A DNA stretch of 64,000 bases from Siderastrea siderea (lineage: Eukaryota > Cnidaria > Anthozoa > Scleractinia > Rhizangiidae), in the NCBI GenBank assembly GCA_964030785.1, contig OZ034975.1, forward strand, positions 22,886,142 to 22,950,141, in the 5' to 3' direction. Shown here in pieces: positions 50,082 through 64,000 of the stretch; within the stretch, counting starts at the first letter, position 1, and every line of letters begins with the position of its first letter. The translations under genes were made by a program, and so were the position numbers. The notes below the pieces were generated by a model. That model was given only the letters and a program-made list of their open reading frames with translations. It did no database searches and was not told the DNA's origin.

Positions 50082-51259
50082 TCTATTAAACTTCTGTCAA
50101 CTCCGTTCGCTTTGCGAGATGTCGATTGTCTGCGTTGTAAAGTTTTTACTTCTATAAGCGGACCGCAGAGGGAGCAAACCGCTACTACTAGGCTTTACGA
50201 ACGTGTTTAACTTAGGCTATGTTGTGCTTCTTTGCCCCGTTCAAGACTCGATAATTTCCCGGTCTCGTTACATTTTGTGTTTTTTCAAACTGATTTCAGT
50301 TGTAGAATTAAGTACACTGCTCCATGAGGCAAACGAGTGGGACGATGAGAGTGTTTTTAACAGCCTGGAGAGCCGATAGCTCAAGTATACACAACATTCT
50401 TTAGTCATTACGCGGCATTTTGTGCAAGATCGCGCTTCGAAAACCAGAAGGAAAATACAAAACTTGGCAAAAACACATTCGCGCTGGGGGGTTTCAAAAC
50501 CTCATATTTTATAACTCGACCTCGTGTCTTTTTGCATTGATGGACGACTTAAAAAAGCCTTCATCCTGTCTTTCTTTTCTTGCCACGCACTTCATGAACA
50601 GACGAGAGCGCTTCAAAATAGTATTTTCGCCGATTTTTTTCATGTTGTATAGAGAACAAAGCAACTTTAAAGCATTTTCTATGTCGTGCTTGTATTACAA
50701 CGTATCGCTACTTACATTTGTAGAGAAATGTCCCGTAAAAAACCATGCGTTTTGAGAAATCAAAGTTTTCAAACAGATCGCACGTGCTCACAGGCGTAAC
50801 AAAGTGCTAACGATGTCGTCATGAATTATGTCTAATTCGTTAGAACGCGCGTTTAATTACATGTTCTTTCGAAGGCAGCTGAGCTATTTCGAGAGTACTG
50901 CAGCGCCTAGCATTTTATTGTTAGGTGTATGACATGACACTGCCCTTGTTTAAATGCGTAGTAATATTATTGCTTGTGATAATTAAAGAAAAAAAAAGCA
51001 GTGTTGTTTTGTCCTAAAAGCTGCGCGCGCACAGACATGACAGCACAAAGCGCGCTCAATTTCCAGCTAAATTACTATTTCTTCTTGTTGTTTGCGCTGT
51101 TTGATCTCTCTTTCATAGATCAGACCGAGCTTATCTGAGTTGCTCGAAACCAAACTTCAGTTAAGAGACACATAAGTCACAAGTAATTGGCCATTGACTT
51201 TTTATTCGAGTGGTGGCTCCTAAAGGAGCCGTTTGTTGTGGTGCTCTCGGATGATTGAC

Positions 51260-52092
<833 letters not shown>

Positions 52093-52169
52093 CTGATTGG
52101 CCATGACTTTATTTGATATTTGGTGGCTCCTAAAAGAGCCGTTTTTGTTTTCTGTGGTAAGCCTGTAGC

Positions 52170-52574
<405 letters not shown>

Positions 52575-52884
52575 TCAATGTGTCCGCTAAAATCTATGAA
52601 CCCCAAATTTATTTTGCTTGTGCTGTCTTTCGCGGATCAAAACGCACCAATCAAGACGCGACCGTAGCTTCACAAAAGATATGCAAACTACCTTTGTTTT
52701 CGATTTTTTTCTTTAAGCGGCATCGGACTTTTTAACTAATAACCAATCGGTAAAAAGCACGGCAATTGTGATCCGCATACTAATTAATCCTATTGAATTT
52801 GTTGACATAAATAGAAATTGCGCTAGCCTGAGTTATCGAAGCTGATTTCGAGAATCAAAGCGAATAATCCATAACTGAGAACTC

Positions 52885-53268
52885 ATGGCACCGAAAGTAC
52901 CGGCCGCGAAAAAGGGTGAGAAGAGAGCGGGCAAGGCTAAGTCCGGGACGGCTGATGGTTCAGGCAAGAACAAGAAGCGGACTAGGAGAAAGGAGAGCTA
53001 TGCGATCTACATCTACAAGGTCTTGAAGCAGGTGCACCCTGACACGGGCATCTCCAGCAAAGCCATGGGCATCATGAACTCCTTCGTGAACGACATCTTC
53101 GAGCGCATCGCCACGGAATCTTCCCGCCTGGCCCACTACAACAAGAAATCCACCATTAGTTCCCGCGAGATCCAAACCGCCATCAGACTGCTTCTGCCCG
53201 GAGAATTGGCAAAGCACGCCGTCAGCGAGGGTACCAAGGCCGTAACGAAGTTTACCAGCAGCAAGTGA
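52885..53268 (+). CDS. H2B: Histone H2B, unit 10
   Basis: Protein identical to the unit 1 H2B. Stem-loop at 53298-53313. Confidence 0.99.
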   Translation: MAPKVPAAKKGEKRAGKAKSGTADGSGKNKKRTRRKESYAIYIYKVLKQVHPDTGISSKAMGIMNSFVNDIFERIATESSRLAHYNKKSTISSREIQTAIRLLLPGELAKHAVSEGTKAVTKFTSSK

Positions 53269-53546
53269 GCTAGTCGCTCTTGCTGAAACAAACCAACGGC
53301 TCTTTTAGGAGCCACTAAATGTCGTATAAAGCAATGTCCAACAATACTATCAAAACCCCTAACCCGCTATAAAGTAGGCAGACGCTCACAAACGAAAAAA
53401 ATCTTAGTTGCTCCAGCTTTTCCGCGAACATTGAATCGCGACGAACAAAACAGCAATAATTGTAATTCCCGATATAGATATAACTGTGCATTACCCATAC
53501 ACACGATACCACGGTGTGTTTGTGTGTGTGTGTTTGTGTGTGTGTT

Positions 53547-53590
<44 letters not shown>

Positions 53591-53981
53591 TGTGTGTGTT
53601 TGGTTTGTTTGGTTTGTTTGGTTTGGTTTGACTTTTGTATTGTTTGTTTGTGTGTTTTGTTTTGTTTTTTTTCTTGTGGTGCATTAAGTTCACTGATTTG
53701 CGAGCAACAGCGATATTACAGAAATTATTGACCTGCCTCCACTGGCCGTAAAACTACGCGTACTCTTTTTATTTCCCTCTAAGCATTTGGTATCTCTGGT
53801 CTGTCTGTGATATCCAGACAATTAAATTAGCCGCTCTAGTTTCCGATATGATTCGGTATGGGTGGGCAATGGTACACGAAAAGGGAGGGGTGTGCTATTG
53901 TGTCAAATCATTGAAGGCTGATCATTGCTTTTCTTTATTTGGTGGCTCCTAAAGGAGCCGTTTTGTTAAAGTGGTGCGTGT

Positions 53982-54536
53982 TCACTTCTTGCTAACTTTC
54001 TTGGCTGCCGGCTTTCTAGTAGGCGCCTTTGTGTTCTCCTTCGACTTCTTTGCTGACGGCTTCTTGGCTGTGCTGTTCTTTGGGACTGAAGTTCTCTGCT
54101 TTGTGGTGGATTTCTTCTCTTTCTTGGCAGGCTTAGGCTTAGCAGCGGGCTTTTTCTTTACCGGGGATATTTTAGCCGCTGGTGTTTTGGTCTTCTTTTC
54201 TGACTTAGCAGCGGCGGGCTTCTTCTTTGCCGGGACTGGCTTTTTCGCTGCTTTCTTCTCCTCCTCCTTGTTGACCTTGAAGGATCCCGAGGCTCCCACG
54301 CCTTTCGTGTGAATGAATTTCCCACTGACCTCGCCCCGTTTTAGAGCTTGCTTGATGTACTGGTGTGCCCTATCTCCCACTTTGTAGTTGGACTTGATGT
54401 ACTTTTCGATGGCTTGAAGCGACGAGCCGTTTCTCTCCTTAAGAGCGACAATGGCAGCCTTGATCATTTCGGTATATTTGGGATGTTCGACAGGCTTTTT
54501 AGCGCCTTCCTTTTTCTTTCCGCTGTTGTCAGACAT
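53982..54536 (-). CDS. H1: Linker histone H1, unit 10 (A149T)
   Basis: Full-length H1 with Thr for Ala at residue 149 (54092, C to T) in the basic tail, next to S150. This adds one more hydroxyl residue to the tail but creates no S/T-P-x-K site. The globular domain is unchanged. Confidence 0.97.
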   Translation of the reverse strand: MSDNSGKKKEGAKKPVEHPKYTEMIKAAIVALKERNGSSLQAIEKYIKSNYKVGDRAHQYIKQALKRGEVSGKFIHTKGVGASGSFKVNKEEEKKAAKKPVPAKKKPAAAKSEKKTKTPAAKISPVKKKPAAKPKPAKKEKKSTTKQRTSVPKNSTAKKPSAKKSKENTKAPTRKPAAKKVSKK

Positions 54537-55714
54537 TCTATTAAACTTCTGTCAACTCCGTTCGCTTTGCGAGATGTCGATTGTCTGCGTTGTAAAGTTT
54601 TTACTTCTATAAGCGGACCGCAGAGGGAGCAAACCGCTACTACTAGGCTTTACGAACGTGTTTAACTTAGGCTATGTTGTGCTTCTTTGCCCCGTTCAAG
54701 ACTCGATAATTTCCCGGTCTCGTTACATTTTGTGTTTTTTCAAACTGATTTCAGTTGTAGAATTAAGTACACTGCTCCATGAGGCAAACGAGTGGGACGA
54801 TGAGAGTGTTTTTAACAGCCTGGAGAGCCGATAGCTCAAGTATACACAACATTCTTTAGTCATTACGCGGCATTTTGTGCAAGATCGCGCTTCGAAAACC
54901 AGAAGGAAAATACAAAACTTGGCAAAAACACATTCGCGCTGGGGGGTTTCAAAACCTCATATTTTATAACTCGACCTCGTGTCTTTTTGCATTGATGGAC
55001 GACTTAAAAAAGCCTTCATCCTGTCTTTCTTTTCTTGCCACGCACTTCATGAACAGACGAGAGCGCTTCAAAATAGTATTTTCGCCGATTTTTTTCATGT
55101 TGTATAGAGAACAAAGCAACTTTAAAGCATTTTCTATGTCGTGCTTGTATTACAACGTATCGCTACTTACATTTGTAGAGAAATGTCCCGTAAAAAACCA
55201 TGCGTTTTGAGAAATCAAAGTTTTCAAACAGATCGCACGTGCTCACAGGCGTAACAAAGTGCTAACGATGTCGTCATGAATTATGTCTAATTCGTTAGAA
55301 CGCGCGTTTAATTACATGTTCTTTCGAAGGCAGCTGAGCTATTTCGAGAGTACTGCAGCGCCTAGCATTTTATTGTTAGGTGTATGACATGACACTGCCC
55401 TTGTTTAAATGCGTAGTAATATTATTGCTTGTGATAATTAAAGAAAAAAAAAGCAGTGTTGTTTTGTCCTAAAAGCTGCGCGCGCACAGACATGACAGCA
55501 CAAAGCGCGCTCAATTTCCAGCTAAATTACTATTTCTTCTTGTTGTTTGCGCTGTTTGATCTCTCTTTCATAGATCAGACCGAGCTTATCTGAGTTGCTC
55601 GAAACCAAACTTCAGTTAAGAGACACATAAGTCACAAGTAATTGGCCATTGACTTTTTATTCGAGTGGTGGCTCCTAAAGGAGCCGTTTGTTGTGGTGCT
55701 CTCGGATGATTGAC

Positions 55715-56263
<549 letters not shown>

Positions 56264-56375
56264 TTAGATGTATTTATTTCATTAAAACATTCCGAGACCG
56301 CCCTACAAAAAATTTGCATTTGCTTTGTTTATCTGTATATATTGCGAAAAAAAAGGCATGTTTCCTGAGAGGTAA

Positions 56376-56768
<393 letters not shown>

Positions 56769-57740
56769 AGCGTTCCATAGCTACAAGTCTACAAAACAAA
56801 CGGCTCTTTTAGGAGCCAACAACTCACGCAAAAGTTGTGACCAATAAAGTGCTTATCTCCAAACCGATTTCGCGCACAGACATACAGACAGTTTCGTAAC
56901 CTTGAAATACACACCACATTCACTCACCTTAGATAAACAAACACAGCGAAACCGTAATAGGGATTACAGCGAAATAGAAACAAACAAACAAACGAACAAA
57001 CAAACACGACGACCATTAAAAATAAACAAACAACAACGATACATTACGTAATGGCATGAGAACATAAAATTGGTGAGGGTGGTTTTCAGCTAAGCACTGG
57101 ATTATTTTTAACTGCTTGCGTGAACAAAACTTTCTTTACGCGTAGTGCGGATAAAAAGTACATTTCAGCCGCGCTAAAAGGGTTTTAGCCTTTATGACTG
57201 CTGTCACTTTTACCAGGTCAATTTATCAGTGGATAATCGACTCAGTCTATTCTTTCAAGAATCAAGCCAACATTTTCTTCTTTTGCAGGAATTTATTCCA
57301 GCCCGATGATTATCTCGTGCATTACCCAAATCAAATGTCCGCTGGCGTCTACGCGTGTCTTCGGAAGTTCATTCCCAGCGGTTCAATATCAAGCACAGTA
57401 AGTGTCAAACTTTTACTTAAGTAATTTTTTTAAATCAATTTGTTTCATTGCCTTGCCAAACATGCACAGTTTCAAGTTTACCATGCACGCGATCAACATC
57501 GCAGTCGCAGCGCTGCGCAATTAAGGGACTTTTTATGCTTGTTAGTTTTCAGAAAGCGCACACTTTACGCAAATAGGGAGTGTTATTCGTTGCAAACTAG
57601 AAATTATAAAACGATAAATGTGCTCCTTTGAAATTACATCTTTTGCTAGACATGAATTATTTGCTGATTGGCCATGACTTTATTTGATATTTGGTGGCTC
57701 CTAAAAGAGCCGTTTTTGTTTTCTGTGGTAAGCCTGTAGC

Positions 57741-58145
<405 letters not shown>

Positions 58146-58455
58146 TCAATGTGTCCGCTAAAATCTATGAACCCCAAATTTATTTTGCTTGTGCTGTCTT
58201 TCGCGGATCAAAACGCACCAATCAAGACGCGACCGTAGCTTCACAAAAGATATGCAAACTACCTTTGTTTTCGATTTTTTTCTTTAAGCGGCATCGGACT
58301 TTTTAACTAATAACCAATCGGTAAAAAGCACGGCAATTGTGATCCGCATACTAATTAATCCTATTGAATTTGTTGACATAAATAGAAATTGCGCTAGCCT
58401 GAGTTATCGAAGCTGATTTCGAGAATCAAAGCGAATAATCCATAACTGAGAACTC

Positions 58456-58839
58456 ATGGCACCGAAAGTACCGGCCGCGAAAAAGGGTGAGAAGAGAGCG
58501 GGCAAGGCTAAGTCCGGGACGGCTGATGGTTCAGGCAAGAACAAGAAGCGGACTAGGAGAAAGGAGAGCTATGCGATCTACATCTACAAGGTCTTGAAGC
58601 AGGTGCACCCTGACACGGGCATCTCCAGCAAAGCCATGGGCATCATGAACTCCTTCGTGAACGACATCTTCGAGCGCATCGCCACGGAATCTTCCCGCCT
58701 GGCCCACTACAACAAGAAATCCACCATTAGTTCCCGCGAGATCCAAACCGCCATCAGACTGCTTCTGCCCGGAGAATTGGCAAAGCACGCCGTCAGCGAG
58801 GGTACCAAGGCCGTAACGAAGTTTACCAGCAGCAAGTGA
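58456..58839 (+). CDS. H2B: Histone H2B, unit 11
   Basis: Protein identical to the unit 1 H2B. Stem-loop at 58869-58884; (GT)13 follows. Confidence 0.99.
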   Translation: MAPKVPAAKKGEKRAGKAKSGTADGSGKNKKRTRRKESYAIYIYKVLKQVHPDTGISSKAMGIMNSFVNDIFERIATESSRLAHYNKKSTISSREIQTAIRLLLPGELAKHAVSEGTKAVTKFTSSK

Positions 58840-59117
58840 GCTAGTCGCTCTTGCTGAAACAAACCAACGGCTCTTTTAGGAGCCACTAAATGTCGTATAA
58901 AGCAATGTCCAACAATACTATCAAAACCCCTAACCCGCTATAAAGTAGGCAGACGCTCACAAACGAAAAATATCTTAGTTGCTCCAGCTTTTCCGCGAAC
59001 ATTGAATCGCGACGAACAAAACAGCAATAATTGTAATTCCCGATATAGATATAACTGTGCATTACCCATACACACGATACCACGGTGTGTTTGTGTGTGT
59101 GTGTTTGTGTGTGTGTT

Positions 59118-59156
<39 letters not shown>

Positions 59157-59550
59157 TTGTGTGTGTGTTTGGTTTGTTTGGTTTGTTTGGTTTGGTTTGA
59201 CTTTTGTATTGTTTGTTTGTGTGTTTTGTTTTGTTTTTTTTCTTGTGGTGCATTAAGTTCACTGATTTGCGAGCAACAGCGATATTACAGAAATTATTGA
59301 CCTGCCTCCACTGGCCGTAAAACTACGCGTACTCTTTTTATTTCCCTCTAAGCATTTGGTATCTCTGGTCTGTCTGTGATATCCAGACAATTAAATTAGC
59401 CGCTCTAGTTTCCGATATGATTCGGTATGGGTGGGCAATGGTACACGAAAAGGGAGGGGTGTGCTATTGTGTCAAATCATTGAAGGCTGATCATTGCTTT
59501 TCTTTATTTGGTGGCTCCTAAAGGAGCCGTTTTGTTAAAGTGGTGCGTGT

Positions 59551-60105
59551 TCACTTCTTGCTAACTTTCTTGGCTGCCGGCTTTCTAGTAGGCGCCTTTG
59601 TGTTCTCCTTCGACTTCTTTGCTGACGGCTTCTTGGCTGTGCTGTTCTTTGGGACTGAAGCTCTCTGCTTTGTGGTGGATTTCTTCTCTTTCTTGGCAGG
59701 CTTAGGCTTAGCAGCGGGCTTTTTCTTTACCGGGGATATTTTAGCCGCTGGTGTTTTGGTCTTCTTTTCTGACTTAGCAGCGGCGGGCTTCTTCTTTGCC
59801 GGGACTGGCTTTTTCGCTGCTTTCTTCTCCTCCTCCTTGTTGACCTTGAAGGATCCCGAGGCTCCCACGCCTTTCGTGTGAATGAATTTCCCACTGACCT
59901 CGCCCCGTTTTAGAGCTTGCTTGATGTACTGGTGTGCCCTATCTCCCACTTTGTAGTTGGACTTGATGTACTTTTCGATGGCTTGAAGCGACGAGCCGTT
60001 TCTCTCCTTAAGAGCGACAATGGCAGCCTTGATCATTTCGGTATATTTGGGATGTTCGACAGGCTTTTTAGCGCCTTCCTTTTTCTTTCCGCTGTTGTCA
60101 GACAT
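59551..60105 (-). CDS. H1: Linker histone H1, unit 11
   Basis: Protein identical to the unit 1 H1. Stem-loop at 59513-59528. Confidence 0.98.
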   Translation of the reverse strand: MSDNSGKKKEGAKKPVEHPKYTEMIKAAIVALKERNGSSLQAIEKYIKSNYKVGDRAHQYIKQALKRGEVSGKFIHTKGVGASGSFKVNKEEEKKAAKKPVPAKKKPAAAKSEKKTKTPAAKISPVKKKPAAKPKPAKKEKKSTTKQRASVPKNSTAKKPSAKKSKENTKAPTRKPAAKKVSKK

Positions 60106-61283
60106 TCTATTAAACTTCTGTCAACTCCGTTCGCTTTGCGAGATGTCGATTGTCTGCGTTGTAAAGTTTTTACTTCTATAAGCGGACCGCAGAGGGAGCA
60201 AACCGCTACTACTAGGCTTTACGAACGTGTTTAACTTAGGCTATGTTGTGCTTCTTTGCCCCGTTCAAGACTCGATAATTTCCCGGTCTCGTTACATTTT
60301 GTGTTTTTTCAAACTGATTTCAGTTGTAGAATTAAGTACACTGCTCCATGAGGCAAACGAGTGGGACGATGAGAGTGTTTTTAACAGCCTGGAGAGCCGA
60401 TAGCTCAAGTATACACAACATTCTTTAGTCATTACGCGGCATTTTGTGCAAGATCGCGCTTCGAAAACCAGAAGGAAAATACAAAACTTGGCAAAAACAC
60501 ATTCGCGCTGGGGGGTTTCAAAACCTCATATTTTATAACTCGACCTCGTGTCTTTTTGCATTGATGGACGACTTAAAAAAGCCTTCATCCTGTCTTTCTT
60601 TTCTTGCCACGCACTTCATGAACAGACGAGAGCGCTTCAAAATAGTATTTTCGCCGATTTTTTTCATGTTGTATAGAGAACAAAGCAACTTTAAAGCATT
60701 TTCTATGTCGTGCTTGTATTACAACGTATCGCTACTTACATTTGTAGAGAAATGTCCCGTAAAAAACCATGCGTTTTGAGAAATCAAAGTTTTCAAACAG
60801 ATCGCACGTGCTCACAGGCGTAACAAAGTGCTAACGATGTCGTCATGAATTATGTCTAATTCGTTAGAACGCGCGTTTAATTACATGTTCTTTCGAAGGC
60901 AGCTGAGCTATTTCGAGAGTACTGCAGCGCCTAGCATTTTATTGTTAGGTGTATGACATGACACTGCCCTTGTTTAAATGCGTAGTAATATTATTGCTTG
61001 TGATAATTAAAGAAAAAAAAAGCAGTGTTGTTTTGTCCTAAAAGCTGCGCGCGCACAGACATGACAGCACAAAGCGCGCTCAATTTCCAGCTAAATTACT
61101 ATTTCTTCTTGTTGTTTGCGCTGTTTGATCTCTCTTTCATAGATCAGACCGAGCTTATCTGAGTTGCTCGAAACCAAACTTCAGTTAAGAGACACATAAG
61201 TCACAAGTAATTGGCCATTGACTTTTTATTCGAGTGGTGGCTCCTAAAGGAGCCGTTTGTTGTGGTGCTCTCGGATGATTGAC

Positions 61284-61832
<549 letters not shown>

Positions 61833-61944
61833 TTAGATGTATTTATTTCATTAAAACATTCCGAGACCGCCCTACAAAAAATTTGCATTTGCTTTGTTTA
61901 TCTGTATATATTGCGAAAAAAAAGGCATGTTTCCTGAGAGGTAA

Positions 61945-62337
<393 letters not shown>

Positions 62338-63309
62338 AGCGTTCCATAGCTACAAGTCTACAAAACAAACGGCTCTTTTAGGAGCCAACAACTCACGCAA
62401 AAGTTGTGACCAATAAAGTGCTTATCTCCAAACCGATTTCGCGCACAGACATACAGACAGTTTCGTAACCTTGAAATACACACCACATTCACTCACCTTA
62501 GATAAACAAACACAGCGAAACCGTAATAGGGATTACAGCGAAATAGAAACAAACAAACAAACGAACAAACAAACACGACGACCATTAAAAATAAACAAAC
62601 AACAACGATACATTACGTAATGGCATGAGAACATAAAATTGGTGAGGGTGGTTTTCAGCTAAGCACTGGATTATTTTTAACTGCTTGCGTGAACAAAACT
62701 TTCTTTACGCGTAGTGCGGATAAAAAGTACATTTCAGCCGCGCTAAAAGGGTTTTAGCCTTTATGACTGCTGTCACTTTTACCAGGTCAATTTATCAGTG
62801 GATAATCGACTCAGTCTATTCTTTCAAGAATCAAGCCAACATTTTCTTCTTTTGCAGGAATTTATTCCAGCCCGATGATTATCTCGTGCATTACCCAAAT
62901 CAAATGTCCGCTGGCGTCTACGCGTGTCTTCGGAAGTTCATTCCCAGCGGTTCAATATCAAGCACAGTAAGTGTCAAACTTTTACTTAAGTAATTTTTTT
63001 AAATCAATTTGTTTCATTGCCTTGCCAAACATGCACAGTTTCAAGTTTACCATGCACGCGATCAACATCGCAGTCGCAGCGCTGCGCAATTAAGGGACTT
63101 TTTATGCTTGTTAGTTTTCAGAAAGCGCACACTTTACGCAAATAGGGAGTGTTATTCGTTGCAAACTAGAAATTATAAAACGATAAATGTGCTCCTTTGA
63201 AATTACATCTTTTGCTAGACATGAATTATTTGCTGATTGGCCATGACTTTATTTGATATTTGGTGGCTCCTAAAAGAGCCGTTTTTGTTTTCTGTGGTTA
63301 GCCTGTAGC

Positions 63310-63714
<405 letters not shown>

Positions 63715-64000
63715 TCAATGTGTCCGCTAAAATCTATGAACCCCAAATTTATTTTGCTTGTGCTGTCTTTCGCGGATCAAAACGCACCAATCAAGACGCG
63801 ACCGTAGCTTCACAAAAGATATGCAAACTACCTTTGTTTTCGATTTTTTTCTTTAAGCGGCATCGGACTTTTTAACTAATAACCAATCGGTAAAAAGCAC
63901 GGCAATTGTGATCCGCATACTAATTAATCCTATTGAATTTGTTGACATAAATAGAAATTGCGCTAGCCTGAGTTATCGAAGCTGATTTCGAGAATCAAAG

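Overview
The window is one uninterrupted tandem array of replication-dependent histone gene quintets from an animal genome. Each unit of about 5.57 kb carries H3 (-), H4 (+), H2A (-), H2B (+) and H1 (-). The genes have no introns, and each ends in a histone 3' stem-loop. Eleven unit starts plus a partial twelfth are present. Units differ by only a handful of single-base changes and by the length of one GT microsatellite. The animal is probably an anthozoan cnidarian (coral or sea anemone). This is inferred from the quintet layout, the H2A tails ([18 protein letters not shown] at the N-terminus, KKTEKKQH at the C-terminus), the H2B N-terminus ([21 protein letters not shown]) and a short Lys/Ala/Pro-rich H1. 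The species cannot be fixed from sequence alone.

Layout of a unit, using unit 1 coordinates (1-5573). There is a gene-free H1-to-H3 spacer (to about 1050), H3 (1119-1529, -), and a 331 bp divergent promoter. H4 follows (1861-2172, +), then a 972 bp convergent spacer holding AAAC repeats and an exon-like segment. H2A (3145-3522, -), a 337 bp divergent promoter and H2B (3860-4243, +) come next. A convergent spacer with the (GT)n/(GTTT)n microsatellite follows, then H1 (4959-5513, -) with its own promoter. The window opens inside the H1 promoter of the preceding unit and closes 24 bp before the twelfth H2B start codon.

Totals: 11 intact H3 genes, 1 truncated H3, 11 H4, 12 H2A, 11 H2B and 11 H1. 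Unit 10 (from 50142) has lost 1116 bp between short CGC microhomologies. The loss removes the H3 tail, the shared H3/H4 promoter and all of H4.

Together the genes supply the S-phase nucleosome proteins: two each of H3, H4, H2A and H2B, plus the H1 linker. Stoichiometric partners share divergent promoters. The stem-loops (GGCTCTTTTAGGAGCC or GGCTCCTTTAGGAGCC) are followed in every gene by an AATAAA/AAAG-(T)CAATG-like element. This is the best candidate for the U7-type histone downstream element, and it also resembles a poly(A) signal. I found no RNA gene, transposon or non-histone gene that I can support. The points most worth a second look are the 3' element, the unit 10 deletion, H3 Leu90, H2A Thr1, the H4 F61C copy, the mismatched stem-loop of unit 9 and the exon-like block between H4 and H2A.
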